Assembly (NCBI GenBank): GCA_002049455.2
Contig: KV918771.1
Location: forward strand, 248,001 to 312,000
Direction: 5' to 3'
DNA: 64,000 bases
DNA from: Porphyra umbilicalis
Lineage: Eukaryota > Rhodophyta > Bangiophyceae > Bangiales > Bangiaceae
This document shows, in pieces, positions 1 through 9,515 of this stretch. A model generated the notes under the pieces. It did no database searches. It worked only from the letters and a program-made list of their open reading frames with translations, and was not told where the DNA came from. Each line of letters begins with the position of its first letter. Positions within the stretch are counted from its first letter, which is position 1. The translations under genes and the position numbers were made by a program.

Positions 1-750
1 GGACCCTCACAGAGCTGGGGGGAGGCGGTTTGTCATCCGAAGATCGCTCCCTGGGGGGGCGATCAGATGGGGCGATCTGTGGTGAACGATCCCGCATTGA
101 GTAGGGCGTCAGCGTACGGGTGGCGCGGTTCTTTGAACAAGCATTCCTTTCTCTTGCAATACATTCCGCACTTTATTGAACACGAACTCACGAAGATGAG
201 AAGAAGTGTACATGTCCACGCTTGAACCCAGTCATAGAGACGGCGGATTCGGGTGACTCTGCGAGCCCAATACAAAGGCGATGGAATGTCCCCACTGATG
301 CATCCAACCTGAGTCGCGGAGGGCTTTCTGGTGCTGCCCAGGTGGTCTCTGCCGGGCAGTGGCCGTGACCGTCACCCACGGCACCCCAGGCAGACCCACT
401 CCAGGTATATAGAGGAGCCCATCCCAGCCATCTCCTCTCGGCGTCATCCGGCAGCATCGTCACTTCTGCCCGTCCCCTTCCCCATCCCCGCCCCGCCAAC
501 ATCCACTGGCGGTGCGGCCTGTCCCCGCCTCGCCGGCTGTGTTCTGGGGTTGACCTGTCCCCCCTGGCACCCTGCCCCCCTTCCCCCCCCCGCGCCCCCA
601 GCCTCTACCGTTGGTGGGACCTGGCCCGGCCGCGCTGACTGTTGTCTGGCGTGGACCTGCCCCCCCCCTCACCCCGCCTCAACTCCCCTCCTCCTGCCCC
701 CCCGCTCCTCCCCCACCCGTGGCGGCTACCACACCTGCGCCCCGCCAGCC
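1..750. other. H3 upstream region, no gene recognised
   Basis: I see no recognisable coding sequence here. A TATA-like run (TATATA) lies at 406-411, about 345 bases before the histone ATG, and the last 250 bases before the ATG are strongly pyrimidine-rich. The H3 reading frame stays open upstream to 331, but the added residues are proline-rich and unlike any histone, so I treat them as leader. Promoter assignment is tentative. Confidence 0.3.
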
Positions 751-1164
751 ATGGCGCGGACGAAGCAGACGGCGCGGCGGTGCACTGGCGGCAAGGCCCC
801 GGCTTCTCTGGCCAGGGCCGCCGCCAGGCGGGCGACCAAGTCCAAGGCCGGTGGCAAGGCCGCAGTCAAGCGCCGTTACCGGCCTGGGACGGTCGCCCTG
901 CGGGACATCCGCAAATTCCAGCGGTCGGGGGAGCTGCTTATCAGCAAGCTCCCCTTCCAGCGGCTGGTGCGCGAGATTGCGCAGGAGTACACCAACTCTC
1001 CTCGCTTTTCGGCGTCAGCTGTACTGGCGCTGCAGGAGGCGTCCGAGGCCTACCTGGTGGGCCTCTTCCAGGACGCTCAACTGTGCGCCATCCACGGAAA
1101 GCGTGTGACTGTCATGACCAAGGACATTCAGCTTGCCCGCCGCATCCGTGGCGAGCGGGCGTAG
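751..1164 (+). CDS. Divergent histone H3 variant
   Basis: This encodes a 137-residue histone H3, one residue longer than canonical H3, starting with the invariant MARTKQTAR and ending with [10 protein letters not shown]. The fold domain is well kept ([55 protein letters not shown]), and loop 1 has normal length, so it is not a centromeric CenH3. H3 forms the nucleosome core with H4 in the nucleus. The tail is odd: both ARKS motifs are changed, with Lys9-Ser10 read as Arg-Cys and Lys27-Ser28 read as Arg-Ala. Lys4 and Lys14 remain. One residue is lost before the first tail leucine and about two are gained before the RYRPG motif. No intron and no histone 3' stem-loop were seen downstream, and no other histone gene is adjacent. 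It is most likely a replacement-type or specialised variant; a decaying duplicate is the alternative. Confidence 0.93.
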   Translation: MARTKQTARRCTGGKAPASLARAAARRATKSKAGGKAAVKRRYRPGTVALRDIRKFQRSGELLISKLPFQRLVREIAQEYTNSPRFSASAVLALQEASEAYLVGLFQDAQLCAIHGKRVTVMTKDIQLARRIRGERA

Positions 1165-1631
1165 CTTTTGCGTTGTGGGAACATGTTTGCATTGAGTTTA
1201 CTACATTCATTTACTTCTTTGAGAGACGTGGTGCTCGAGTGGGATGGAGTCCAAGTAAGACGTGAGACGTAGGTGCAAAAAAAAAAGAAACATCCGGAGA
1301 AGCCGCGGCCCTCGCACCCGCGTCGCCACCCACGGGAGGCAAAGGGAGAACCACCGCCGGCGCGTCGTGCCGTCGGCGCTGTCGGCGGCAGCCACCAGCG
1401 CGTGCAGCCCCGCGGCGGCGGCGGTGGCGGCGGCGGCCGACGGGCGGCGGCCGTGTGGGGTGCGGGGACTGCGGCACGAGACGCCGTGGAGTGGCCACGG
1501 GCACGCCACCGCCGCTTGCGCCGCCGCCGCCGCCGCCCACGCCACCGCCGCCAACCGCAGTCTGGCCGCAGGGACCCGCCGCTCTTGCGGCCGCCGCGCC
1601 CCCCCGCCAAAAGCGTTGGCGACGCGCCGCC
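1165..1631. other. H3 downstream region, no gene seen
   Basis: A run of ten A residues lies at about 1277-1286, and the sequence turns very GC-rich after 1300. Long frames are open on both strands but carry only Arg/Ala/Gly/Pro low-complexity sequence, so I call no gene. Confidence 0.3.
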
Positions 1632-2170
1632 CGTGCCGCCGCGGCCGCCATTGCCGACGCGCAGGGGCGGGCGCCGCGCCACGATAAAGCAGCGGCGGTG
1701 GCAAAGACCCCTCCCCCCCCCCCCCCGCCAACCCCCCCGCCGTGCCGCCGCGGCCGCCATTGCCGACGCGCAGGGGCGGGCGCCGCGCCACGATGCGGCA
1801 GCGGCGGTGGCAAAGACCCCCCCCCCCCCCCCCCCCGCCAACCCCCCCGCCGTGCCGCCGCGGCCGCCATTGCCGACGCGCAGGGGCGGGCGCCGCGCCA
1901 CGATGCGGCAGCGGCGGTGGCAAAGACCCCCCCCCCCCCCCCCCCCGCCAACCCCCCCGCCGTGCCGCCGCGGCCGCCATTGCCGACGCGCAGGGGCGGG
2001 CGCCGCGCCACGATGCAGCAGCGGCGGTGGCAAAGACCCCTCCCCCCCCCCCCCCGCCAACCCCCCCGCCGTGCCGCCGCGGCCGCCATTGCCGACGCGC
2101 AGGGGCGCGCGCTGCGCCACGGCGCGGCAGCGGCGGTGGCAGAGACCCCCCCCCCCCGTTCCCCGCCACC
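1632..2170. repeat. 109-110 bp minisatellite, five copies
   Basis: A unit beginning CGTGCCGCCGCGGCCGCC recurs at 1632, 1741, 1851, 1961 and 2070, so the period is 109-110 bases. Copies are nearly identical and differ mainly in the length of an internal run of C and in a few bases. The unit is not a multiple of three, which argues against a coding repeat; the open frames of 300-490 codons on both strands across it are by-products of composition. Confidence 0.9.
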
Positions 2171-2940
2171 CCCCCCCCCCAATCAGCCCGCGGCCCTTCC
2201 CGTCGCCGTCGGCCGCACACGGCACCGACCGCCTGCCGCCGTCGTCCCCGCCGCGCTTCGCCGCCAACAGCGTCGGCGGCGCGCTGCCCGTGTCGCCGCT
2301 GCCAGCGTGGCCGTTGCGTCACCGGGCGCGATAACGCCGCGCCGCGGCCGCAGCAGCGGCGGCGAGGGTAGAAAGCTCTGCTGCGCCGCGCTCGCGCCGC
2401 ACTGGCCGCCCGGCAGCGGTCGGCGCAGCGGGCGCGCCGCGCCGCCAGTGCCGGCCCACGACGCCCGCCGCTGGCGGTTCGGCAGATCGTTGTGGGAGGG
2501 GCGGCCTTCGCGCGGGGCTGATCCCCATGCGGGAAAGCGAACATCCCCCGCGCCCTCTCGTTCCATTTGAGCGGTGGCGTTGAGATACGAAGCACGGACA
2601 GCAAGACATGTGCATGTATTTGCGCCACAAAAGTTGAGAACGCGAGACGGGGTCTTACGGGGGCTGTACAGTCAGTCACGCGACCTATAATTTGAACATG
2701 CCCACATACTCCAAAAACAACACCGATTTCGGCAGAACTGTTTTTATTTTATTGTCGCACTGTCATGCTGGCCGAGAACATTCGATGAAATGTACTCGGC
2801 GCTCACCGCTCGCCCGCGTTCGCTTGCGGCTCCGAACTCGGGCCTGCGGCGACGTGCGAACGGGCGGCCCACACCGGGCAGCAACGCTCGCCCGCGTCTA
2901 CCGCTGCCCGCCTGTTGCCCCCCGCCGTCGCCCGCGGGCT
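2171..2940. other. Intergenic, no gene recognised
   Basis: The sequence is GC-rich to about 2560, then has a short lower-GC stretch (2570-2790), then is GC-rich again. No domain or RNA gene was recognised on either strand. Confidence 0.3.
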
Positions 2941-2941
2941 A

Positions 2942-3265
2942 GCGCCGCGGTCCCCTCGCCCGCGGCTGTTGGTGCCCGCGGTTGCCCCCGCACTTGCGCC
3001 GCCGTCTGCGCGCTCGCGGCTGTCGCCGCGTGCCGTCGCCCCGGCGCTGGCGCCGCGGTCCCCTCGCCCGCGGCTGTTGCTGCCCGCGGTTGCCTCTGCG
3101 CTGGCGCCGCGGTCCCCTCGCCCGCGCCTTTTCGTGCCCGCGGTTGCCCCCGCGTTTGCGCTGGCGTTTGCTCGCTCGCGGCTGTCGCCGTGTGCCGTCG
3201 CCCCGGCGCTGGCGCCGCGGTCCCCTCGCCCGCGGCTGTTGCTGCCCGCGGTTGGGCCGCAAGGT
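2942..3265. repeat. 54 bp minisatellite in 108 bp higher-order array
   Basis: The motif GCGCCGCGGTCCCCTCGCCC starts at 2942, 3050, 3104 and 3212, spaced 108, 54 and 108. The array is therefore built from 54-base units, some diverged, grouped as 108-base pairs. Because 54 is 18 codons, frames stay open on both strands. It ends about 130 bases beyond the stop of the minus-strand Myb-like gene; two A-tracts follow at about 3300 and 3327. Confidence 0.85.
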
Positions 3266-3397
3266 CGTCTATGTGCACCGAGAAAGACATAAGTGTAGGA
3301 AAAAAAAAAACCCGAAGAGGGATAAAAAAAAAACCTTTCGTTGTCATCGAGCTGCTGCTACATGTCACTAAGCACAAAGCAAGACACAGTCGCTACG

Positions 3398-5044
3398 CTA
3401 CTCAGTGTCCGTGGTGGTGGTGGTCGTCATGTCAGACTCGCTACTTTGGTCAAGGCCGCGGGTTGTATCCAGCTGCTTGCTGAGAGCCGCAGAAGCGGCG
3501 CGCTGCTTCGCGGCTTGCGACTTGCGGCCACGCTGGTTGTCGCCCCCCCTGCTGCCGCGCGCCGGCGGCGCCGCCGGCGACTTCGCCCCCGCCGCCAGAG
3601 CCGTTGCAGCAGCAGTATCTGCTGCCACACGCGCCGCCGGTGGGTCCTCCCCCGGCGGCGCGTTAGCTCCGGCGGCAGAGCCGGCCGCCGGCGGCGCCGA
3701 CGACGACGCATCAGCCGCGAGAGTGGTGACTTCCATGGCGGCCACGCCGTCGCCAACTTTCACAACATGGATCTTCTTGGCAGCACTGCGCGCCGGCGGC
3801 GCAGGCGTGGGAGCCGGTGCAGGGGGCGCCGCCAGGCCAGCAGCTTGCATCATCTTGAGCATAACAGCCTGCCGGTACTGTGCCGCCTCGGGCGTGTGAC
3901 GCATCGAGGGAGAGTCAAAAAAGCAAAGCGCAGTGCGCTCTTGCTGCGCAACGGTCAACTTGTCCACCGCCGCCGTGCTCGCCTTGACCTGCTTCTCCAT
4001 TCCAGCGTCCTCCGACCGCATCAGCTTGGCGGCCTTGATGCCGCCCGGGTGGCTCTGATACCCCTTGTTGCGCGAGTTCGGGCTGCTCGTGCTCCCGCTC
4101 TCGCCGTCCTCGTCTGAAGAGTCGCCCACGTCCACACTCGCGTCGTCCGCCGTGTTGGCCGCGCCGCTGAACTTGTCAGATGTGCGCAAAACGCGCCAGC
4201 ACCCCACCCACTTGCAATGCGCCAGTTTGGCTTTGCGTTTGGCCGTCTTGCCCTTGCGCTTGTCCTTCTCCCGGTCGCTGCGGATGGACTCGTAGATGTC
4301 CAGCGAGAAGTACCACGCGACCGCGCCGCTGATAATGTCCTCCTCCGTCAGGTTCCCGGTAGTTTGCATATTTTTGACGGCCAGGTAGTGAGAAGTAAAC
4401 GAGCTCACCCCATTCCGGATCTTCTTGAACTGCTTCTCCAACGCGCTGACGTTGCGCTTGACGCGCAGGGGCCCCTTCTTGGTCATCAGGTCCGTCCACT
4501 TCTCGTGCACAGCCGCCCACAGCTGGTCCTTGGAGCGACCAGTGGCGCTCACAGGGTCCTCGCTCACCTCCAGGTAGGCCCTACACAGCGGCACGCGGTC
4601 CTTGTCCGTCCATCCCAGGCTGGAGCCCATGGACTTGGGGAGGTTGTAGTTCACTGCTGGAACGGCGACGTCAGGTAGAGAGGGGCCTGCTGGGGAGGCT
4701 GGGGGGGAGCAGGCACCAGCACAAACGTCGAGGGGGGCGGGGCTTGGTGGCCGCCTACCACGTACAGAGGGTGGCGAGCTGCCTCCTGCGGCGTCGGCTA
4801 CGGCGTCGGCTGCGGGGCTGGGTGGCTCCCGACCACGTACAGAGGTTGGCGCGCTGGCTCCTGCGGCGTCGGCTGCAGCGTGGGCTGCGGCGGCGCGGGC
4901 AACAACATCAACGGCAAAGGCGTGCTCTGCGGCTGCCCCGTCGTCAACGCCCACTGGTACGCGAGCCCGCCGTGTGGCTTGGCGGGTGACTCGCCGCTCC
5001 AGAGCGCCGGACGGTGGCACACCGGGTACGGCGGTGGCCGCCAC
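3398..5044 (-). CDS. Myb/SANT-like protein of PIF/Harbinger type, intact
   Basis: A 548-codon open frame. After a variable Ala/Pro-rich N-terminus of about 140 residues comes a Myb/SANT-like (trihelix-type) DNA-binding region starting near GSSLGWTDKDRVPLCRAYLE and running through LEKQFKKIRNGVSSF, then a basic patch (KDKRKGKTAKRKAKL, a likely nuclear signal), the motif CWRVLRTSDKFSGAA, an acidic Ser-rich stretch and an Ala-rich tail. The same blocks, in the same order, occur in the broken gene beside the Harbinger transposase at 56.6-57.8 kb, so this is the same family. In PIF/Harbinger elements such proteins bind DNA and help the transposase enter the nucleus. No transposase lies nearby, so this copy is an orphan: a transposon remnant, or a copy taken over by the host. 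The true N-terminus is uncertain: between 4757 and about 4906 a 75-base direct repeat is open in more than one frame. Confidence 0.72.
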   Translation of the reverse strand: MAATAVPGVPPSGALERRVTRQATRRARVPVGVDDGAAAEHAFAVDVVARAAAAHAAADAAGASAPTSVRGREPPSPAADAVADAAGGSSPPSVRGRRPPSPAPLDVCAGACSPPASPAGPSLPDVAVPAVNYNLPKSMGSSLGWTDKDRVPLCRAYLEVSEDPVSATGRSKDQLWAAVHEKWTDLMTKKGPLRVKRNVSALEKQFKKIRNGVSSFTSHYLAVKNMQTTGNLTEEDIISGAVAWYFSLDIYESIRSDREKDKRKGKTAKRKAKLAHCKWVGCWRVLRTSDKFSGAANTADDASVDVGDSSDEDGESGSTSSPNSRNKGYQSHPGGIKAAKLMRSEDAGMEKQVKASTAAVDKLTVAQQERTALCFFDSPSMRHTPEAAQYRQAVMLKMMQAAGLAAPPAPAPTPAPPARSAAKKIHVVKVGDGVAAMEVTTLAADASSSAPPAAGSAAGANAPPGEDPPAARVAADTAAATALAAGAKSPAAPPARGSRGGDNQRGRKSQAAKQRAASAALSKQLDTTRGLDQSSESDMTTTTTTDTE

Positions 5045-6480
5045 GCGGAAGATCAGCTACCGGTGGGGTCGTACCCACCGGTTGGCCACGGCTCGCCCGC
5101 GCTCGCGTACCCGTGGGTGGACGAGGACGGGGGTGGCGGCGGCCAAACGCCGTACGAACGCCGGTGATCGTCGACCGGTGGCTCCGGCGGCCAGCACCTT
5201 GGGTATTCAAACGGGCCCGCCGGTCGTCACGGGGGGCTCCAGCGAGGGGATCCGTGTCCGGGACCCGCCAGTCGTCGCGGAGGGCTGCACCGTCGAGGGC
5301 CCCGTGGGGCGCCCGTTGGTCCTCGCTGCGGGCTCCACCACGGGGGGGGGGGGGCCCTGTGGGGGGCCCGCCGGGCGTCGAGGGGGGCTGCGCCAAGGGG
5401 GCCCGCGAGGCGGGCCCGCTGGTCGACGAGGCGGGCTCCACCGACGGGGATAGTCGCCGCCGGCTTGACGGTGATAGCGCCCGTCGTCGTCGACGCGTCG
5501 ACAAACACGTCGGTCGTCAGGATCGGCGCGGTCAGCGTCAGGTCCGAGGCGGCGGGGATGAGGAGGGCAGGGCAGCCGGTGTGGTGCCGGAGGCCGGCCG
5601 CCTTGATTAAGCGGCCGGCCAACACCCCGGCCCGCAGGAGGGGGGCGGGAGTGATTGCGGGGAGGGGAGGGACCGAAAGCGCGGGGCGGTGGGGGGGGAG
5701 GCGCGTACATGGAGCCGTCCTCCCTGGGACCAGCGAAGCTCGTTGACCCGAGGCGGGAAGGGCGGCAGGGTGCAGCGCACCGTTCAGCAGGTGGGGGGGG
5801 GCGGGGGGGGGCGTCCGTGGTGCCGTGGTCACACGGCCCCGCGCAGGTGCAAGGCGGAGAGGGCGGGGTGGCAGCGCGACCGTTGCGCTGCCGCTGCGCT
5901 CGGCGTCGTCGCGTGTCGTTGGCGCCCTTCACACGCGTCATGAGCGCGGTTACAGAGGGGGGGAGGGGTGGGCGCGGTGGGTGGAGGGGAGGGGTGGGCG
6001 GGATGGCAGACGGAGCGCGCGCGCTGCACAGACGTCCCACCACACCGGCGCGATTGCGCACACAGAGGAGACGCGTCCCCGCCGCCCGCCCAATCCCACC
6101 TGCCGTCCGACGGCGGGTGAGCGAGTGTGGGGGGACTGCGTCAGCCTGGCCCGCCCCGCAGGAGACCTGGCTCCCAGAAACTGGTCACGGTTGAGAACCG
6201 ACCAGCGCGCATGCGTCTCGTCGTCCCACGTGCAGCCCGTCCACAGAGGCGCCGTGCCCGCCCGATAAAATATGAACGAGCGGGTGGGACGAGCCGGAGA
6301 GACCCGCCACGGCAGCCTGACAACGCAGACCCGTTTACAGGCGGGAATCATACGCCCCTACGCCACACACGTTGGACGGCTGGGGGGTCGAGCGGCACGC
6401 GTCAGACTGACACGCCGGGCGCGGCACACGTCGGACGGCTGAGGGGCCGCGAGGCGGCCCCTGACGAGTCGCGGCGCTGA
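5045..6480. other. GC-rich stretch, no gene recognised
   Basis: Overlapping frames on both strands (the longest 284 codons at 5207-6061, minus) encode Pro/Arg-rich low-complexity peptides. Short direct repeats based on CGTCGCGGAGGGC-like sequence occur at 5220-5400. I recognise no domain. Part of 5045-5500 could be leader of the Myb-like gene. Confidence 0.25.
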
Positions 6481-9400
6481 ATGCCGTCACGCCTCCAGAG
6501 CCAGCGAGGGCGTTAGCGCGGCGGCCGTTCCAACGTCAAAAGGATGACCAGTTGGTCACGTGACCGGCTGGCCATCCGTTCTGAGGCGTCGCCGTGTCCA
6601 CCCAATGCGCAGAGCGCTTCGCACCCCTCCAGTGGCCCACTCACGCACGATCTCATCCGATGACGCGACCCAGCTTCAACCGAGCATTGTGCAAGTGGCA
6701 CCGAAACCGACAGTTTGTGGCGTCGACTAGTCACCGAAAGTGCAGCTTTTGAGAAAAGTGATGCCATCCAGGACGACAGATTGGTTCGATTCACTGGATC
6801 AGCCAATGACTGCACTTCCCTCCAAACTGGGCGGTTTCAAAACAGCTCCCGAGAGTGTCAACGGCAACGACATCTGACCTGTTGATATCTCGCGACGAGC
6901 CTTCCGCACAATGCGGATCGTGCCAGTGGCGACGCCCGCTCTCCAGTTTCCCCGCCCAGCCGCTTACCGCTTCTTCTGTGGCCCGATCCAATCCGTTTAC
7001 CATCGACAGGACTGCGCACGAGGAGATCGGATTCTTCCCAGGGGCGTAGTTCCAATGAGATGCCCGATTTATGTCGTGGCCGTGCCAGGTGTCGGCCCGT
7101 TCGTCCCTTTGAATGCCTCTTTCTTCGACGTTGTCATCGGTTTCGACGATTATTAGCGGCATATCTGGCGCTTGACGAGGACGTGGCAATCTCACCGCGA
7201 CTGTTGGGCACACTTTCCGGACAACTTTTCGGTGGTTTCGTTTCATTAAGCGCTGATCGAGATCCCATAGCGCTCCTTCGCTTTCATTCGGATTTGGACT
7301 ACCAGAATGGGGCTACACATAACCCAGCAATGACGACCCCATTCAGACCGTCTCGTGGCTCGTTTCAGACAGCTCGATGCCCAACTACATCGCGTCTGGC
7401 CCCAAACAGGGCCCCCAGAATGGGCTCTCCATTCAGCATGCCACACGTTGCGCCTCTAGATTCCCCAATTGGAAGATGGGATCGACGTTGCAGGGTTTGC
7501 TCTGAGCAATCTCCCACCGAGACCTCAGTGCGGCAGGCAGCTGCATGGCCGCCTTCCACCTCACGCTCGCAGCCACCCACCTCACATGTGCCCGTCTTCG
7601 ACTTGAAAGTCAGACGGACGTCAGCGCCACCTGTCTGACTGCACGCTACCCCTCCCTCCTCCCCCACCCTCTCTCACTCTTGCTCTCTCCCTCTCCCTCC
7701 CTGGTAGCCTATCACCCCAACCTTGCCTTCCCAACCGCTTGGTGAATGCGTCGTCTCCGAGCGCGCTTCTCCTGCGCCCACCGTACGTTCGCTGTCTCCC
7801 TCTCCGCGCTCGTATGCACCCCCCCCGCGCCCCCGCATACCTTCCCCTTCCTCCCCTCCCTCCCCCTCCACTTGTGCCGACTACTTCTTGCCACAAGACC
7901 GTGGAACGGCGACGCAGCTGTCCCTTTTCCCGCACGTGGCGTCATGGCGTTTTCTCTTGAGGAACAAGTTGACCGGTGTGACCACGGACGCGCTGACATG
8001 CTCCTTTCTCCAGCGTGTGCTTTGTTACTTCTCTTGGGCACTACGTGTCGCTATATGGTACTTTTGACGTGTATGTGTCTGCTTCAGTTTGGGTCGGCAC
8101 ATTGAGGCGTGTGTTGGTAGCTCCCAATAAAAACAATATTGTTTTTTCGTGTGGATGCAACGGGGAGGCGCTTTCTGTTGGTCCGACGGTCAGCACGACA
8201 GCGAATCAGCACATGTAATTTGAAACCTGGCTGCGAGAACTTTCATGCAGGGACTGCATACTTTCTGACTAAGCCGTTTTTGGTTGGGCTGCTAATCAAG
8301 GCGGTCGCGGCCGCTTCCCTCTGCTGATCCGCCCGTTTCTTTCGAAATCTTGCGATCCAGGTCCGTGCGTCCGAACGGGACTGGAACAGAATCGCGTTTG
8401 TTGAGGGCTTGTTCGGGAACAAGCGCCTGAACCGAAGGGCTGTCTGTTGAGGCTGTTTCCTTCAGCGACGAAGGCTGTCGGGATGTGGCAGGGCAACGAT
8501 GTCAGTTTTGGTGGCCTTTTGTTCGGCCGCGGCCGGGACGCTGCCGCCTTGCGCGCCCGTGGGGGTTGTCGCCCTTGGGACGGCCTCCCGCACGGGTGTC
8601 ACACACTCGTGTTTGTGTGTCGGCTGAAGGACGCTGGCGTGGGTGCTTGAGTGCCCTCTGCGCGTTTTGCAGCAGCGCGTATGGGGTATGGCGCCGCAGC
8701 GGGTGGGTTGTCCCTGATCCCGCTCATACCCGCGTTTCACGCTGGCTGCCGCGCGCTTCTGATCGTATGTCGGAGTCGTGGACGCACCAAGGCGCATTTT
8801 CGCTCTTTTGGTACCACGTGCTTCTCGCGCACGTGTGCGGAGGCTCACCGTTGCGCTGGCGCTCTCGTTATTGTTGGTGCTCGCGGCGGAGCTCCTGGGA
8901 GCGGATCACGCGACGCTTCGCCACGGCATGCTCGCGGGCGCCGCGTGGCTGCCGCAAGTGACAGGCGCGGCGAGCGCACGCGTCGTCGGGGGCGGGGGTG
9001 AGGGGGGGCGAGCGGTGTGCACCCGCGGTGCCGATGGGTGGTGGCGGCTACTTTGGGCTTCCCCTTTGCTATGGCTGCTCCGTTTGGCGGTGGCTTGTGG
9101 ACGCGGCATTGCGTCGGGGGACGGGGCGTGTGCGAGCGGAGAGAACACGAGGGTGGGGTCACCGTCTTGGTGACGCATCGGGTGGTTGTTGGTGCTTTTT
9201 GTTCCGCCCGTCCATCACCCAGGCTGTCGGGTGCGCCTGGTACTTTCTTTCACGAGGGCGGTGCCCCATCGGTCATCGGCTCCTCCTCAACCGTCGCCAC
9301 GGACCCGGAGTGCCAATGCGACAACGTTGTTTGCCCATCACCCGCGCGTCGTAGGCGGACGCGGCACCCCCAGCGGGAGTGCAGTCCGTAACACCAGCGG

Positions 9401-9515
9401 GTGTTGTTGCATCCCCGAACAGAGGAGCCCGAGACACCTGCCCTACCACCACGCCTCCAACTCCAGCGACGGGGCGACAGACCACGCCCGCCGACAGCGG
9501 CGCCATGTTGAGTGA
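6481..9515. other. Moderate-GC intergenic region, no gene recognised
   Basis: The sequence drops to a more balanced composition. No frame shows a known domain. An AATAAA-type signal lies at about 8128 in the plus orientation. A plus-strand frame at 8778-9173 has a hydrophobic run (VALALSLLLVLAAELLG) that could be a membrane segment, but nothing else supports it as a gene. Confidence 0.25.

Noticed and set aside
751-1164. Centromeric H3 (CenH3)
   Set aside because: Loop 1 is of canonical length, the N-terminus starts MARTKQTAR and the C-terminus is canonical.
1207-2679. 490-codon minus-strand frame over the 110-bp minisatellite
   Set aside because: The repeat period is not a multiple of three, and the peptide changes frame content from unit to unit; no domain.
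8778-9173. Possible small membrane protein
   Set aside because: Only one hydrophobic run supports it; the rest is low complexity and overlapping frames are equally open.
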